A stretch of DNA of 64,000 nt from JBNNGK01 sp050268245 (lineage in GTDB: Bacteria > Pseudomonadota > Gammaproteobacteria > Enterobacterales > Enterobacteriaceae). The notes beneath the pieces are model-generated. The model did not search any database. It had not been told where the DNA came from and worked only from the letters and a program-made list of their open reading frames with translations. The position numbers and the translations under genes were made by a program. The stretch covers positions 124,001-188,000 of the forward strand of contig NZ_JBNNGK010000005.1 of assembly GCF_050268245.1 (NCBI RefSeq), written 5' to 3'. Shown piece by piece: positions 42,295 to 52,016 of the stretch (positions within the stretch are counted from its first letter, which is position 1; each line of letters begins with the position of its first letter).

Positions 42295-43194
42295 ATGAAT
42301 ATCGAGTTGCGTCACTTGCGTTATTTTATTGCCGTTGCTGAGGAGCTGCATTTTGGCCGCGCCGCGCAACGGTTACGTATATCTCAACCGCCGCTGAGTC
42401 AGCAAATTCAAGCGCTGGAGACGATGGTGGGCGCAAAATTATTGGCGCGCAATAACCGTACTGTCAGTTTGACGCAGGCCGGTGAAATGTTTTTGAAAGA
42501 GGCCTGGCAGGTGCTCGACCAAGTCAATCGGGCGGCAGAAAAAGCCTCGCGGTTAGAACGAGGGGAATTAGGCGAATTGACCATCGGTTTTACCTCATCC
42601 GCGCCGTTTATTGGCGTAGTATCACGTAATTTACGGGCATTTCGTCTGCAACATCCGGCAGTGCATATCAAAATGCGTGAAATAAACACCAAACAACAGC
42701 TAGAGCCACTGCTCAACGGCGAGTTGGATTTAGGTGTGATGCGTAACACTAAGCTTCCCGAAGCCTTACAGCATCAACTGCTGCTGCGTGAACCGATGTT
42801 GGCCGTGGTGCCAGAAGGGCACCCGCTAGGGAAACTGGCTCCAGGCACGTTGCGTTTTGCCCACCTGGCCGATGAACCTTTTGTGTTTTTCTCACGTGAA
42901 GTGGGCACCGCGCTTTACGATGAAACGTTATTGTTACTCAAACGCGCCGGTATCACGCCGTACATCACCCAAGAAGTGGGCGAAGCGATGACGATTATTG
43001 GATTGGTTTCTGCTGGATTAGGGGTCTCTATTCTGCCCGCATCATTTGGTCGAGTGAAAATAGATGGCGTTAACTATCTGCCACTGGCCGAGCCGGATGC
43101 ATTGACAGAGGTCTGGTTGGTTCACCATCGACAACGGCCATTAACCACCGCGGCTAACTCGTTGATGAATCTGATGTTGAAGTCATCGCAATAA
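42295..43194 (+). CDS. ynfL: LysR-family regulator (YnfL-like)
   Basis: A 299-residue LysR-type regulator with the N-terminal winged helix MNIELRHLRYFIAVAEELHF, GRAAQRLRISQPPLSQQIQA, and a periplasmic-binding-like effector domain (LTIGFTSSAPFIGVVSRNLR). In E. coli ynfL is divergent from ynfM and adjacent to mlc, as here. Its presumed target ynfM is broken in this genome, so its retained role is unclear. The upstream gap is AT-rich. Confidence 0.88.
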   Translation: MNIELRHLRYFIAVAEELHFGRAAQRLRISQPPLSQQIQALETMVGAKLLARNNRTVSLTQAGEMFLKEAWQVLDQVNRAAEKASRLERGELGELTIGFTSSAPFIGVVSRNLRAFRLQHPAVHIKMREINTKQQLEPLLNGELDLGVMRNTKLPEALQHQLLLREPMLAVVPEGHPLGKLAPGTLRFAHLADEPFVFFSREVGTALYDETLLLLKRAGITPYITQEVGEAMTIIGLVSAGLGVSILPASFGRVKIDGVNYLPLAEPDALTEVWLVHHRQRPLTTAANSLMNLMLKSSQ

Positions 43195-43354
43195 GCGGTG
43201 AGCGGGCGCAAGCAAGCGGCAACGCAGGGCGGAATACCCGTGATTATGTGCAGCAAATCACATAACGAATCAAATAGTTGACGCTTTATTCCAAAAGCCC
43301 CACCATAACCTTTAGTCTTTATTTAGAAGCGCGAAAAATAGTAGGAGCGGGTGT

Positions 43355-44572
43355 GTGATTGCTGACGGACAGCCTGGGCATATTGATCAGATTAAGCAAA
43401 CAAATGCAGGGGCGGTGTATCGGCTGATCGATCAGCATGGGCCTATTTCGCGCATTGAACTGTCAAAGCGAGCGCAGTTGGCACCCGCTAGCATCACAAA
43501 AATTGTGCGTGAGTTGCTGGAAGCCCATCTGGTTAAAGAAACCGAATTTCAGGAAGTCGGCAGCCGTGGGCGGCCCGCTGTGGGTTTGGTGCTGGATACT
43601 GAGGCCTGGCATTATCTTTCAGCGCGCATTAGCCGGGGTTCCATCACGCTGGCGCTGCGTGATCTGAGCAGCAAAATGGTGGTGGAAGAACAGCTACCGT
43701 TGGCGGCAGAGCACGCTGAACCGCTGTTAGCGCGCATCGTCGCTGAAGTTGACCAATTTTTTATTCGTCACCAGCAGCGTCTCGAACGTCTCACCGCCAT
43801 TGCGATTACGCTGCCCGGCATGATCGATGTGGCAAAGGGGATTGTGCACCGCATGCCCTTTTATCACGTTGAAGATATGCCGCTTGGGCCTGAGTTGGCA
43901 TCACGCACCGGCTTACCGGTTTTTCTGCAACACGACATCAGTGCCTGGACGATGGCCGAAGCACTGTATGGCGCCTCGCGCGGGCATCAGAACGTAATTC
44001 AGGTGGTTATCGATCACAACGTTGGGGCGGGGGTGATCACCGGGGGGCGCGTGCTGCACGCCGGTAGCCAGCGCGTGGTGGAAATTGGCCATACTCAGGT
44101 CGATCCCTACGGCAAACGTTGTTATTGCGGTAATCACGGCTGCTTGGAAACCATCGCCAGCATTGAAAATATGTTGGATATTGCCCAGCAACGTTTACGC
44201 GTATCCATGACCTCCACGTTGCGCCATGCGCCGTTAACCGTTGAATCGCTTTGTGATGCGGCGCTTGCGGGTGATCAATTGGCGAGGGATATTATTCTGG
44301 GGGTTGGGCACAGCGTAGGGCGTATTTTAGCCATCATGGTGAATCTGTTTAACCCAGAAAAAATCTTGGTGGGTTCGCCGCTCAACCGCGCATCAGAAAT
44401 CTTGCACCCGGCGATTGCCTCCTGTATCAATCAACAATCATTACCCATTTACAGCCAACACTTGCATGTCGAATCTACGCAGTTTTTTAATCAAGGCACC
44501 ATGCCGGGGGCGGCACTGGTAAAAGAGGCGCTGTACAATGGCTCTTTGCTGGTGAAGCTGTTGCAGGGGTAG
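43355..44572 (+). CDS. mlc: Mlc global sugar regulator (ROK family)
   Basis: A 405-residue ROK-family repressor starting with GTG 43355, AGGAG upstream. N-terminal HTH: GPISRIELSKRAQLAPASIT. The ROK zinc motif GHTQVDPYGKRCYCGNHGCL supplies the structural zinc needed for repression. Mlc controls ptsG, ptsHI, manXYZ and malT and is inactivated when dephosphorylated membrane EIICB-Glc sequesters it (family knowledge). The C-terminal helix VKEALYNGSLLVKLLQG is conserved. Followed by bioD2. Confidence 0.96.
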   Translation: MIADGQPGHIDQIKQTNAGAVYRLIDQHGPISRIELSKRAQLAPASITKIVRELLEAHLVKETEFQEVGSRGRPAVGLVLDTEAWHYLSARISRGSITLALRDLSSKMVVEEQLPLAAEHAEPLLARIVAEVDQFFIRHQQRLERLTAIAITLPGMIDVAKGIVHRMPFYHVEDMPLGPELASRTGLPVFLQHDISAWTMAEALYGASRGHQNVIQVVIDHNVGAGVITGGRVLHAGSQRVVEIGHTQVDPYGKRCYCGNHGCLETIASIENMLDIAQQRLRVSMTSTLRHAPLTVESLCDAALAGDQLARDIILGVGHSVGRILAIMVNLFNPEKILVGSPLNRASEILHPAIASCINQQSLPIYSQHLHVESTQFFNQGTMPGAALVKEALYNGSLLVKLLQG

Positions 44573-44743
44573 CTTAACCTGTCGAATATCTCGCCATATC
44601 AGCACTTCTTACGTTTTAACGACAAAAGATTGAGCTATCTCAATCTCCGACGGGTGTGCATACCCTAGAATTTTCCCGTTTGATACTCTCGCCTTTTTTA
44701 CGGCGTTACTTTCGTTAACGGAGCATTCCGGGGCACTCTACTC

Positions 44744-45415
44744 ATGTTAAAGCGTTTATTTGTTACAGGTACGGATACCGATGTGGGTAAAACCGTGATT
44801 TCCCGCGCTCTGATGCAGGCTTTTGCCGCGCAAGGGCGCACAGTGGTGGGATATAAGCCGATTGCGGCAGGCTGTCAGGAAACCAGCGAGGGGATTCGCA
44901 ACAAAGACGCCTTGGTGTTGCAGGCCTCTTCCAGCGTACCGCTAAGCTATGCCGAGATAAATCCTATTACTTGTATGGACGAAGTTTTCCATGCCCATGC
45001 GACAGACGATATTAATTATGGCGTGATGAGTAGCGGTTTGCATCATTTGTCCACAAAAGCCGAAACCGTGGTAGTCGAAGGCAGCGGTGGCTGGCGGGTG
45101 TTAATGAACGATCTGCGCCCCTATGCCGAATGGGTGATCCAAGAGCAGTTGCCTGTGGTGCTAGTGGTAGGAATAAAGTTGGGGTGTGTCAGCCATGCGC
45201 TACTGACGGCCCAGGCGATCATCAACGATGGGTTGCCGCTGTTAGGCTGGGTTGCCAATCGCATCAATCCCGGTTTAGCGCACTACGCAGAAACCATTGA
45301 AGCGTTACAACAGCGGATCCCGGCGCCCTTATTGGGCGAAATACCTTATCTGCCGCGCCCTGAGCAGCGTGAATTGGCACGCTATCTGGATATTTCTACG
45401 CTACTGAACCGCTAA
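44744..45415 (+). CDS. bioD: Dethiobiotin synthetase paralogue (YnfK/BioD2)
   Basis: A 223-residue P-loop enzyme. Walker A-like FVTGTDTDVGKTV at the N-terminus; VVEGSGGWRVLMND and VGIKLGCVSHALLTAQAI are the diaminopelargonate/CO2-site blocks of dethiobiotin synthetase. It closes the ureido ring in biotin synthesis; in E. coli ynfK is the second, poorly expressed copy beside mlc. No other bio genes are here. Its 3' end overlaps clcB convergently by 4 nt. Confidence 0.92.
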   Translation: MLKRLFVTGTDTDVGKTVISRALMQAFAAQGRTVVGYKPIAAGCQETSEGIRNKDALVLQASSSVPLSYAEINPITCMDEVFHAHATDDINYGVMSSGLHHLSTKAETVVVEGSGGWRVLMNDLRPYAEWVIQEQLPVVLVVGIKLGCVSHALLTAQAIINDGLPLLGWVANRINPGLAHYAETIEALQQRIPAPLLGEIPYLPRPEQRELARYLDISTLLNR

Positions 45416-46692
45416 GCATTATGATAAACCGATACCGACCGTAGACCCCGAGAAACGGTGGTTGCAATCACACAGGCCAACAAAATACCGGGTAATAGCG
45501 TATATTCACCGGTCATTTCAAACACCATCAGCGCAGCCATAATCGGCGCGTGGGTGGTGGCAGCCAATAACGTTGCCATGCCGGTCAGCGCCATTAACAG
45601 CGGAATAGCGTTGCCAAGCTCCGGCCACTGCGTACACAACTGACCGATAACCGAGCCCATTGCCGCCCCAACAAATAGCGTTGGGGTAAATACCCCACCG
45701 GGTGCACCGGAACCACTGCTGGCTAACACTGCCAATAATTTGCAGATCAGAATGGCGCCAACCAGTAATGCGCCCGGCGGTGCACTGAGCAATGATTGCA
45801 CTACGCTGTAACCGTTCCCCCATACCTCAGGAAACAGCAAGGACAGCAGACCTACGATTAACCCGCCCAGCGCCAATTGCAGCGGCGGCGTTAAACGTAA
45901 TGACCGGAAAGCATGGCCGGTTGCCGACATGGCCCACAGAAATAATGGCCCACATACGCCAGCTAAAACACCCAGCAACGCCATCAGTAAATATTGCATT
46001 GGCAACGGTGCGGGCAACGCTTCAACCAAATAGAGGGGAGCCTGGCCACCATTTAACAGATTGGTGACCAGTAGGGCGCTCACGGCGGCAATGACTACCG
46101 GACCCAGCGATGCCAGCATCAGCGTACCAAACAAAATTTCGGCAATAAACAGACTCCCCGCCAACGGAGCATGATAGGCGCTGGCCATCCCGGCGGCGGC
46201 ACTGCAAGCCACCCACAGTTTCCACTCCTTTTCGCGGGTGAATCGTTGAGCAAATACGGAGCCTACGAGCGCCGCCAGCAGGATCATCGCGCCTTCGCGG
46301 CCAATGGCGCTGCCGCTGGAAACCACCAGTAAAGAGGCCAAACACTTCACTAAACTGGCGCTGACGTCCAAGCGACCATCACCGGTTTCAATGGCTTCCA
46401 TATAATCGGTGGGTGCTGATGGACGCTGATGCTGATAACGCTGATAAATCCACAGTAAAAAGCCCGCGGCTAAACCGCCAAGGGCAGGCGTTAGCACCCG
46501 CCGCCAGGCTGGCAATGCGGCCGCCGCCGACACCAGACTGCCGCTTTCATGGTCGAGTAACAGCCATTCAAGACCTAACATCGCGCGATGGAAAAGCCAT
46601 ACCGCCAACGCGGCGCAGATGCCGAGGAAAACCGCGATAAACAGATGGCGCAATAGGGCGCGATAGTGGCGTAGGTGGACCAATCTTTTCAT
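45412..46692 (-). CDS. clcB: ClC-type chloride channel/antiporter ClcB
   Basis: A 426-residue ClC-family membrane protein with about ten to twelve hydrophobic spans. Chloride-path signatures: GSAIGREGAM (gating glutamate in GREG) and GSGAPGGVFTPTLFVGAAMG. In E. coli ClcA and ClcB support extreme acid resistance as an electrical shunt. ATG 46692. Convergent with bioD2, as in E. coli ynfJ/ynfK. Confidence 0.94.
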   Translation of the reverse strand: MKRLVHLRHYRALLRHLFIAVFLGICAALAVWLFHRAMLGLEWLLLDHESGSLVSAAAALPAWRRVLTPALGGLAAGFLLWIYQRYQHQRPSAPTDYMEAIETGDGRLDVSASLVKCLASLLVVSSGSAIGREGAMILLAALVGSVFAQRFTREKEWKLWVACSAAAGMASAYHAPLAGSLFIAEILFGTLMLASLGPVVIAAVSALLVTNLLNGGQAPLYLVEALPAPLPMQYLLMALLGVLAGVCGPLFLWAMSATGHAFRSLRLTPPLQLALGGLIVGLLSLLFPEVWGNGYSVVQSLLSAPPGALLVGAILICKLLAVLASSGSGAPGGVFTPTLFVGAAMGSVIGQLCTQWPELGNAIPLLMALTGMATLLAATTHAPIMAALMVFEMTGEYTLLPGILLACVIATTVSRGLRSVSVYHNA

Positions 46693-46803
46693 GTGTCAGT
46701 AAAAGGGTGAATAAAATGAAAGGGTCAGCGGGCATTGTGCTTGTCGGAACACTTGAAAACCAGCGAATATTTGCAGATTCGCTGGTTGTGAGAGATTAAA
46801 CGA

Positions 46804-48174
46804 TCATGGCCGGATTAGCATTTTCGGCTGATAATGACCGGTCATGGCCTCCAGTAGCGCCACCAAATCGTTGATATCACTGTCTGGCAGCGTGGTGCCG
46901 ACCTGATATTTCAGCATATCACGTACGGCCTGATGCAGCGTGGCCACGCTGCCGTCATGGAAGTAAGGGGCGGTCAACGCGATATTGCGCAACGTCGGCG
47001 TTTTGAAACGATGGCGATCGGTATCGTTTTTCGTGACGTTGTAACGGCCAAGGTCGGCGTCAGTTGAGTTACCCCGGTCGGCGAAGTAATCTGCTTTCAA
47101 TCCCATCAGCTCAAACGACTGGCCACCAAGGTTAATACCGGTATGGCAAGTACCACACTTGTTGTCACGGAACAGTTGATAGCCATGCTTTTGCTGGGCG
47201 GTCAGCGCGTTGTCATCGCCCTTTAAATAGCGATCAAACGGGCTATCAGGCGTGATCAACGTTTTTTCAAACTCTGCAATGGCGTCGGTAATGTTGGTAC
47301 CAGAGAATCCATCGGCATAAACGCGTTGAAAGTCACTTTTCAATTGCGCATCGTGTTCCAATTTGTCAACGATTTGCTGCCAGGATGTGGAGGCCATTTC
47401 TATCGGATTAAGCGGCGGGCCTCCTGCTTGTTCTTGCAAATCATGTGCGCGACCATCCCAGAATTGAGTAAAGTTGAACACGGCGTTAAACACAGTTGGT
47501 GCGTTGATTGGGCCTTGCTGCCCCTTAACGCCGAGCGAAGTGACGCGGCCATCGACGCCGCCTGCACCTAAGCTATGGCAATGTGCGCAGGAAATACTGT
47601 TATCTGAGGATAAACGCGGATCGTGATACAGCCGAAACCCTAGTGCGACTTTCTGATCGTTGGTTGGCAGGCTTGCCGGTATGGGCTGTATTGCCTGACC
47701 GCGCAGGGCCTCGGGGGCGTCAGGCGACGTGTAATATTGCACACGTTGTTGCTGGATCCAATCGAGCAAGGTTTGTCGCGCGTTAGCGTTCAATTCTCCT
47801 GCCCAATGCACCACTTTGTAACGTAGCGGCGGCATCTCATGTTGTCGCAGCACCGACTCCAGCTTGGCTAAATCCACTTCAGGTGGCGCATGCCCTTGTT
47901 GCAAGGCGGCGAGCGTCGGGGTGAGTTCAAAATAGCGCAATCCGGTTTTGATATCATATTGCATCAACTGTTTGGTTATCGGTAACCTTGCATAGAAGGG
48001 CAAATCGGCAGAGGTCGTGTGGCAATAATCACAACCGTGATCGGTGAAGATAGCGCTAATGGCGTTACCCGCGACGGCAGGTTGACGTTGTTGGTCGTAA
48101 TGATGGATGTAGCCAATCACCCCCAGATACCCGGCGATCGCCACTATCGCACCGCCTAATATAATTTTTTTCAT
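46804..48174 (-). CDS. Tri-haem cytochrome c peroxidase (YhjA/Ccp-like)
   Basis: A 456-residue protein. ATG 48174 gives MKKIILGGAIVAIAGYLGVI, a single membrane anchor/signal. Three c-type haem motifs: CDYCH (~residue 48), CAHCH (mid-protein) and CGTCH (~residue 320). The last two with their distal residues form the classical di-haem peroxidase pair; the extra N-terminal haem is typical of quinol peroxidases like E. coli YhjA. It would reduce periplasmic H2O2 with electrons from quinol, allowing peroxide respiration under oxygen limitation. An FNR-like site lies upstream. Confidence 0.92.
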   Translation of the reverse strand: MKKIILGGAIVAIAGYLGVIGYIHHYDQQRQPAVAGNAISAIFTDHGCDYCHTTSADLPFYARLPITKQLMQYDIKTGLRYFELTPTLAALQQGHAPPEVDLAKLESVLRQHEMPPLRYKVVHWAGELNANARQTLLDWIQQQRVQYYTSPDAPEALRGQAIQPIPASLPTNDQKVALGFRLYHDPRLSSDNSISCAHCHSLGAGGVDGRVTSLGVKGQQGPINAPTVFNAVFNFTQFWDGRAHDLQEQAGGPPLNPIEMASTSWQQIVDKLEHDAQLKSDFQRVYADGFSGTNITDAIAEFEKTLITPDSPFDRYLKGDDNALTAQQKHGYQLFRDNKCGTCHTGINLGGQSFELMGLKADYFADRGNSTDADLGRYNVTKNDTDRHRFKTPTLRNIALTAPYFHDGSVATLHQAVRDMLKYQVGTTLPDSDINDLVALLEAMTGHYQPKMLIRP

Positions 48175-48275
48175 TGTTTTCTCGCTCCATTGAGTTAGCT
48201 TCCACATGCCGTCATCACCTGATCAGATGAAAAAATCGGCACCCACGATTGTCAGGGGGAATGGCGCAAAGACTC

Positions 48276-48289
48276 TTGATTGAGGTCAA
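48276..48289. promoter_or_regulatory. FNR-like site upstream of the peroxidase
   Basis: TTGATTGAGGTCAA matches the FNR consensus TTGAT-N4-ATCAA with one mismatch. Centred ~108 nt upstream of the peroxidase start codon and ~145 nt upstream of the divergent MFS gene, compatible with anaerobic activation of the former. Confidence 0.65.
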
Positions 48290-48427
48290 CTGATTAGCGT
48301 GGTGTAAGCAATCGTTGTAATAGGTAACACTGATTAAAAGCAAAGCGATAACAAGATGCTCAATGGGTGTCATGCGCCATCACTGGTATACTTCGCTAAA
48401 CCTTCACCGTGTATGTATGAGTAATTA

Positions 48428-49915
48428 ATGACCAATGACACTTTCTCAGCGCCGGTTGCGCACCGGCCGCTGATCCTCATCGCCTGTATGTTTGCGATGT
48501 TTATGTCGGCCATTGAAGCGACCATCGTTGCCACCGCGATGCCAACCATCATTGCCGATCTGGGTGGTTTTTCGCTGTTGGGTTGGGTATTCGCGGTCTA
48601 TCTGTTAACACAGGCGATCACCATTCCCATCTATGGTCGCTTGGCCGATTTATATGGCCGTAAACGTGTCTTCTTCTTTGGTGCCTCACTTTTCTTGCTA
48701 GGGTCCATTCTGTGTGGTTTTTCACCCGATATGTATTGGCTGATTGGTTTTCGGCTGCTGCAAGGCTTAGGTGCAGGAGCCGTGATGCCGATTGCCACCA
48801 CGATCATCGGTGATATCTATAGCCCGCAAGAGCGGCCGAAAGTGATGGGGTATTTATCAAGCGTATGGGGCGTGTCGGCGATCGTCGGGCCGCTGCTTGG
48901 TGCGTTTATCGTGCAACATCTGCCGTGGGCGCTGGTATTTTGGGTCAATTTGCCGATGGGGCTATTGGCGATGTTTTTGCTGGGGCGTTATTTGCCAGAG
49001 CGCCAACCGGTACGCCAACATGCGCTGGACTTGGCGGGAACGGCTTGGCTAACGCTGTTTGTTTCCAGCCTGTTGTTAGCACTGTTGCAGGCGGAGAATC
49101 TCGGGTGGTGGATCGTTCCGATGTTACTGCTGGCAGCCGCGTCTCTGGTGATGTTAGTACGCCAGGAGCGTCGTGCGCCGGAACCGCTATTCCCGCTGGC
49201 GCTATGGCGCAGTAAGGTGATCGTGGCGGGGAACATCGGTGGGTTGGCGATTGGCGCGGCGATGATGGGGATCAGCGCCTTTTTACCGACTTTTATCCAA
49301 GGCACCATGGGGGGAACACCGTTACAGGCGGGGACGACGCTGGCATTAATGTCCATTGGCTGGCCGCTGGCGAGCGCGTTGAGTGGGCGTCTCATGTTAT
49401 GGACTTCTTACCGTACTACGGCGTTACTGGGGGCGATGCTATTGGTTAGCGGTTGTTTGACGCTGCTATTGCTGGAACCGCACGGTGGGTTGCTGTGGGG
49501 GCGGGTTGCTGCCTTGATGGTCGGGGCGGGGATGGGATTATGCAACACCACCTTCTTGGTCTCCGTCCAGAATGCGGCACACCACAGTATTCGTGGCATA
49601 GCGACGGCTTGTACGGTATTCACGCGGATGATGGGGTCGGCCATCGGTACGGCGATTCTCGGTGCGACGCTCAATATCAATTTGCAAATACGATTGCCCC
49701 ACACGGCCGATCCCGTACAACAATTAATGGAGCCCTCACTTCGCAGCGCCTTGGCACCGGATGTCTTGGTCACCCTAACGCAACAGGTTGCGGCGTCACT
49801 GCACGGTGTGTTTATCGTATCGGTATTGGTGTCGTTATTGGCTTTAGCGGCGGCGATGCTGGTACCAGCGCGTCATCGTCCACAGGACGAAAGTGAAAAA
49901 GCAGAACAGATGTGA
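48428..49915 (+). CDS. MFS multidrug efflux transporter (DHA2, EmrB/QacA type)
   Basis: A 495-residue inner-membrane protein with ~14 hydrophobic segments. DHA2 motifs: ATIVATAMPTIIADLGG, YGRLADLYGRKRVFFFG (motif A) and GLGAGAVMPIATTIIGDIYS, PxxRPKVMG, and motif C SVWGVSAIVGPLLGAFIV. It probably exports drugs or metabolites with proton antiport; no substrate can be assigned. No EmrA-like fusion protein neighbour, so it works alone. ATG 48428 has a weak ribosome site. Confidence 0.9.
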   Translation: MTNDTFSAPVAHRPLILIACMFAMFMSAIEATIVATAMPTIIADLGGFSLLGWVFAVYLLTQAITIPIYGRLADLYGRKRVFFFGASLFLLGSILCGFSPDMYWLIGFRLLQGLGAGAVMPIATTIIGDIYSPQERPKVMGYLSSVWGVSAIVGPLLGAFIVQHLPWALVFWVNLPMGLLAMFLLGRYLPERQPVRQHALDLAGTAWLTLFVSSLLLALLQAENLGWWIVPMLLLAAASLVMLVRQERRAPEPLFPLALWRSKVIVAGNIGGLAIGAAMMGISAFLPTFIQGTMGGTPLQAGTTLALMSIGWPLASALSGRLMLWTSYRTTALLGAMLLVSGCLTLLLLEPHGGLLWGRVAALMVGAGMGLCNTTFLVSVQNAAHHSIRGIATACTVFTRMMGSAIGTAILGATLNINLQIRLPHTADPVQQLMEPSLRSALAPDVLVTLTQQVAASLHGVFIVSVLVSLLALAAAMLVPARHRPQDESEKAEQM

Positions 49916-49956
49916 AAGGGTGAGAGCAGGCGCAAGGGACTGCGTCTGATTGCCGA

Positions 49957-50241
49957 TTATTGCGGATCGTGTTCGATGTCAGCAGGGGACGCGTCATCAT
50001 TGTTACTCAGGCGAGTATAAACAATCTTTTGCGTGTCATTTTCGCAATGCCCAACAACCTGCCCCCCAGCTTGCTCGACCTGATCGTTAGGGACGATATC
50101 CAGTTTGAAACCGGATTCCGGTACGCCGTTGTTGATGATTTTTTGCGAAATCTGCGCTTTCACGCTATCACAGGAGGCAACGGCCGCCAGTGGCGCGGTA
50201 GCGAGCAGTAATGCAGCTAATGCAATCGCTTGTTTCATCAT
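49957..50241 (-). CDS. ynfD: Small periplasmic DUF1161 protein (YnfD-like)
   Basis: A 94-residue protein. Signal peptide MMKQAIALAALLLATAPLAA, likely cleaved after AVA; AAGGA precedes the ATG pair. The mature part SCDSVKAQISQKIINNGVPE with two cysteines (SCDS...GHCEND), probably a disulfide, and KIVYTR near the end matches DUF1161/YnfD. Function unknown. Near ynfA and ynfB relatives, as in E. coli. Confidence 0.85.
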   Translation of the reverse strand: MMKQAIALAALLLATAPLAAVASCDSVKAQISQKIINNGVPESGFKLDIVPNDQVEQAGGQVVGHCENDTQKIVYTRLSNNDDASPADIEHDPQ

Positions 50242-50327
50242 TCAGTCCTTAGTTGAGAACCAATCTTCTTGGTCAGAATAACAGTTCGCGCTATTAAGAT
50301 TAATGTTAACGGCGCAACGGCGGCAGA

Positions 50328-50687
50328 TTAAGGATAAATCCGACGACCCGTGGTGCGGTCGAGACATCGTAATGACGAAGGTTCCCAATAGGCGTTTGCG
50401 TTTAAGCTCTCGTTACAGCGGTCTTGGTCATCGACGGCTTTGTCACGCTTGTCAAAATTCTTTTCAACGCGGGTATTCATTTTATGGCGCAAAGAGCGGG
50501 TATCGTTCCACTGCTCTTTGCTTTGGCGTGCGCGCTCATTGGACATTACGCTGCCGCCATCTTGACCATCGACGGTAATACAGGTACTGCCTTGGGTGCA
50601 GTTGGCGGCCACGGCTGGCAACTGCCAGCTTCCCAGAACCAGCAACAGCGCTGCGGGCAGCAGGCGTGGGAGGGAAAGTAATTTCAT
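50328..50687 (-). CDS. ynfB: Small periplasmic DUF1283 protein (YnfB-like)
   Basis: A 119-residue protein. ATG 50687 is chosen because TAAGGA lies upstream and a signal peptide follows (MKLLSLPRLLPAALLLVLGS...AVAA); the open frame extends 75 codons further but overlaps divergent ynfA. The mature region contains RQSKEQWNDTRSLRHKMNTR and CNESLNANAYWEP...RCLDRTTGR, diagnostic of DUF1283. Four cysteines suggest two disulfides. Function unknown. Confidence 0.88.
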   Translation of the reverse strand: MKLLSLPRLLPAALLLVLGSWQLPAVAANCTQGSTCITVDGQDGGSVMSNERARQSKEQWNDTRSLRHKMNTRVEKNFDKRDKAVDDQDRCNESLNANAYWEPSSLRCLDRTTGRRIYP

Positions 50688-50832
50688 GGTGTTTTCCTTA
50701 TCAGAGTATTGCGTCTTGCCGCAACACGGGCATATATACTTTGAATAATTCGTGTGAAGATTATACCACTGCTGATTTGTCGCATGCCAGTCGAGTGCTA
50801 TTTCGTTTATATTTCGGAGAGAAAACCGCGTT

Positions 50833-51159
50833 ATGTTAAAAACCGGCTTATTGTTCTTTGCTACCGCATTGGCAGAAATTATAGGGTGTTTCCTACCGTA
50901 TTTGTGGCTCAAAAAGGGCGCTTCCGTAGGGGTGCTGTTACCCGCCGCCGCCAGTTTGGCGATGTTTGTTTGGTTGCTGACGTTACACCCGGCAGCCAGT
51001 GGACGCGTGTACGCCGCCTATGGCGGTGTTTATGTTGCCACGGCGCTGGTATGGTTACGGGTGGTTGATGGCGTGAAACTGACGGTGTTCGATTGGTTAG
51101 GCGCGGGCGTTGCGCTGGCGGGGATGGTGATTATTGTTGCCGGTTGGCGTACTGCATAG
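50833..51159 (+). CDS. ynfA: YnfA/UPF0060 small membrane protein
   Basis: A 108-residue protein with four hydrophobic helices and the family sequences ATALAEIIGCFLPYLWLKKG and GRVYAAYGGVYVATALVWLR. YnfA resembles small multidrug resistance transporters and has been linked to drug efflux in relatives. ATG 50833, GGAGAG upstream. Divergent from ynfB. Confidence 0.93.
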   Translation: MLKTGLLFFATALAEIIGCFLPYLWLKKGASVGVLLPAAASLAMFVWLLTLHPAASGRVYAAYGGVYVATALVWLRVVDGVKLTVFDWLGAGVALAGMVIIVAGWRTA

Positions 51160-51194
51160 CGCTGATAGCGGCGGGGCGCAGCCCGCCAAAGGCA

Positions 51195-51944
51195 TCAAGA
51201 TTCGCGATGGATACTCAGCCCAGCGAACGACTGGCTGACAGGCATCATCTCTAGCGTGTTGATATTGACGTGTGCAGGGAGCGTGGCCACCCAAAAAACG
51301 GACTCGGCGATGTCTTCCGGCGTTAGCGCGTTGGCACCGTCATAGGTTTTATTCACCTTGCCGTCATCACCTTTGAAGCGCACGTTAGAAAACTCGGTGC
51401 CGCCAACCAGCCCCGGCTCAATATCCGTAACGCGAATCCGCGTGCCTTGTAGATCGGCGCGTAAACCAAGGCTGAACTGTTTGACAAACGCTTTAGTGGC
51501 ACCGTAGACGTTACCGCCTGCGTAGGGCCAGTTGGCGGCGGTCGAGCCGATATTGATTACGTGACCGATATTGCGTTCAACCATCTCTGGCAACAACGCC
51601 CGTGTCATATTGACTAGACCTTTGGTGTTGGTATCGATCATGGTTTCCCAATCATCAGCGTTCGCTTTATGGGCAGGCTCCAGCCCCAGCGCCAGCCCAG
51701 CGTTGTTCACCAGCACATCAATGTTTCGTAGCCCAACGGGCAAGTCAGCAACGGCCTGCTGAATGGCGGCGCGGTTACGCACGTCCATACAAACGGTGTG
51801 CAACGCGTCGCCCAGCTCATCTTTTAATGCTTCAAGCCGTGCAGTGCGACGACCTGTGGCGATCACCTGATGGCCTTCGCGAATAAATTTACGGGCTATT
51901 GCTTCGCCAAAACCTGACGTCGCGCCGGTAACGAAAATGATCAT
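51195..51944 (-). CDS. ydfG: NADP-dependent 3-hydroxy acid dehydrogenase YdfG
   Basis: A 249-residue short-chain dehydrogenase. ATG 51944, AGGAA upstream, gives MIIFVTGATSGFGEAIARKF with the TGxxxGxG cofactor loop; catalytic Ser in INIGSTAANWPYAGG and YGATK (YxxxK). YdfG oxidises L-allo-threonine, D-serine and 3-hydroxypropionate/malonic semialdehyde. E. coli ydfG adjoins dcp; here 10 kb (GNAT, enhancin, guaD-xdh) separates them. Confidence 0.95.
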   Translation of the reverse strand: MIIFVTGATSGFGEAIARKFIREGHQVIATGRRTARLEALKDELGDALHTVCMDVRNRAAIQQAVADLPVGLRNIDVLVNNAGLALGLEPAHKANADDWETMIDTNTKGLVNMTRALLPEMVERNIGHVINIGSTAANWPYAGGNVYGATKAFVKQFSLGLRADLQGTRIRVTDIEPGLVGGTEFSNVRFKGDDGKVNKTYDGANALTPEDIAESVFWVATLPAHVNINTLEMMPVSQSFAGLSIHRES

Positions 51945-52016
51945 CGTGCTGTTCCTCAAGTATTTTTACCCAATGCCTGTCTAGATTATTAACATAATCT
52001 CATGGCGCAAAGAAGA

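Noticed and set aside
50827..50845. Possible dif half-site (TTATGTTAAA) near ynfA
   Set aside because: The XerC-side arm is missing and the match includes the ynfA start codon; chance similarity.
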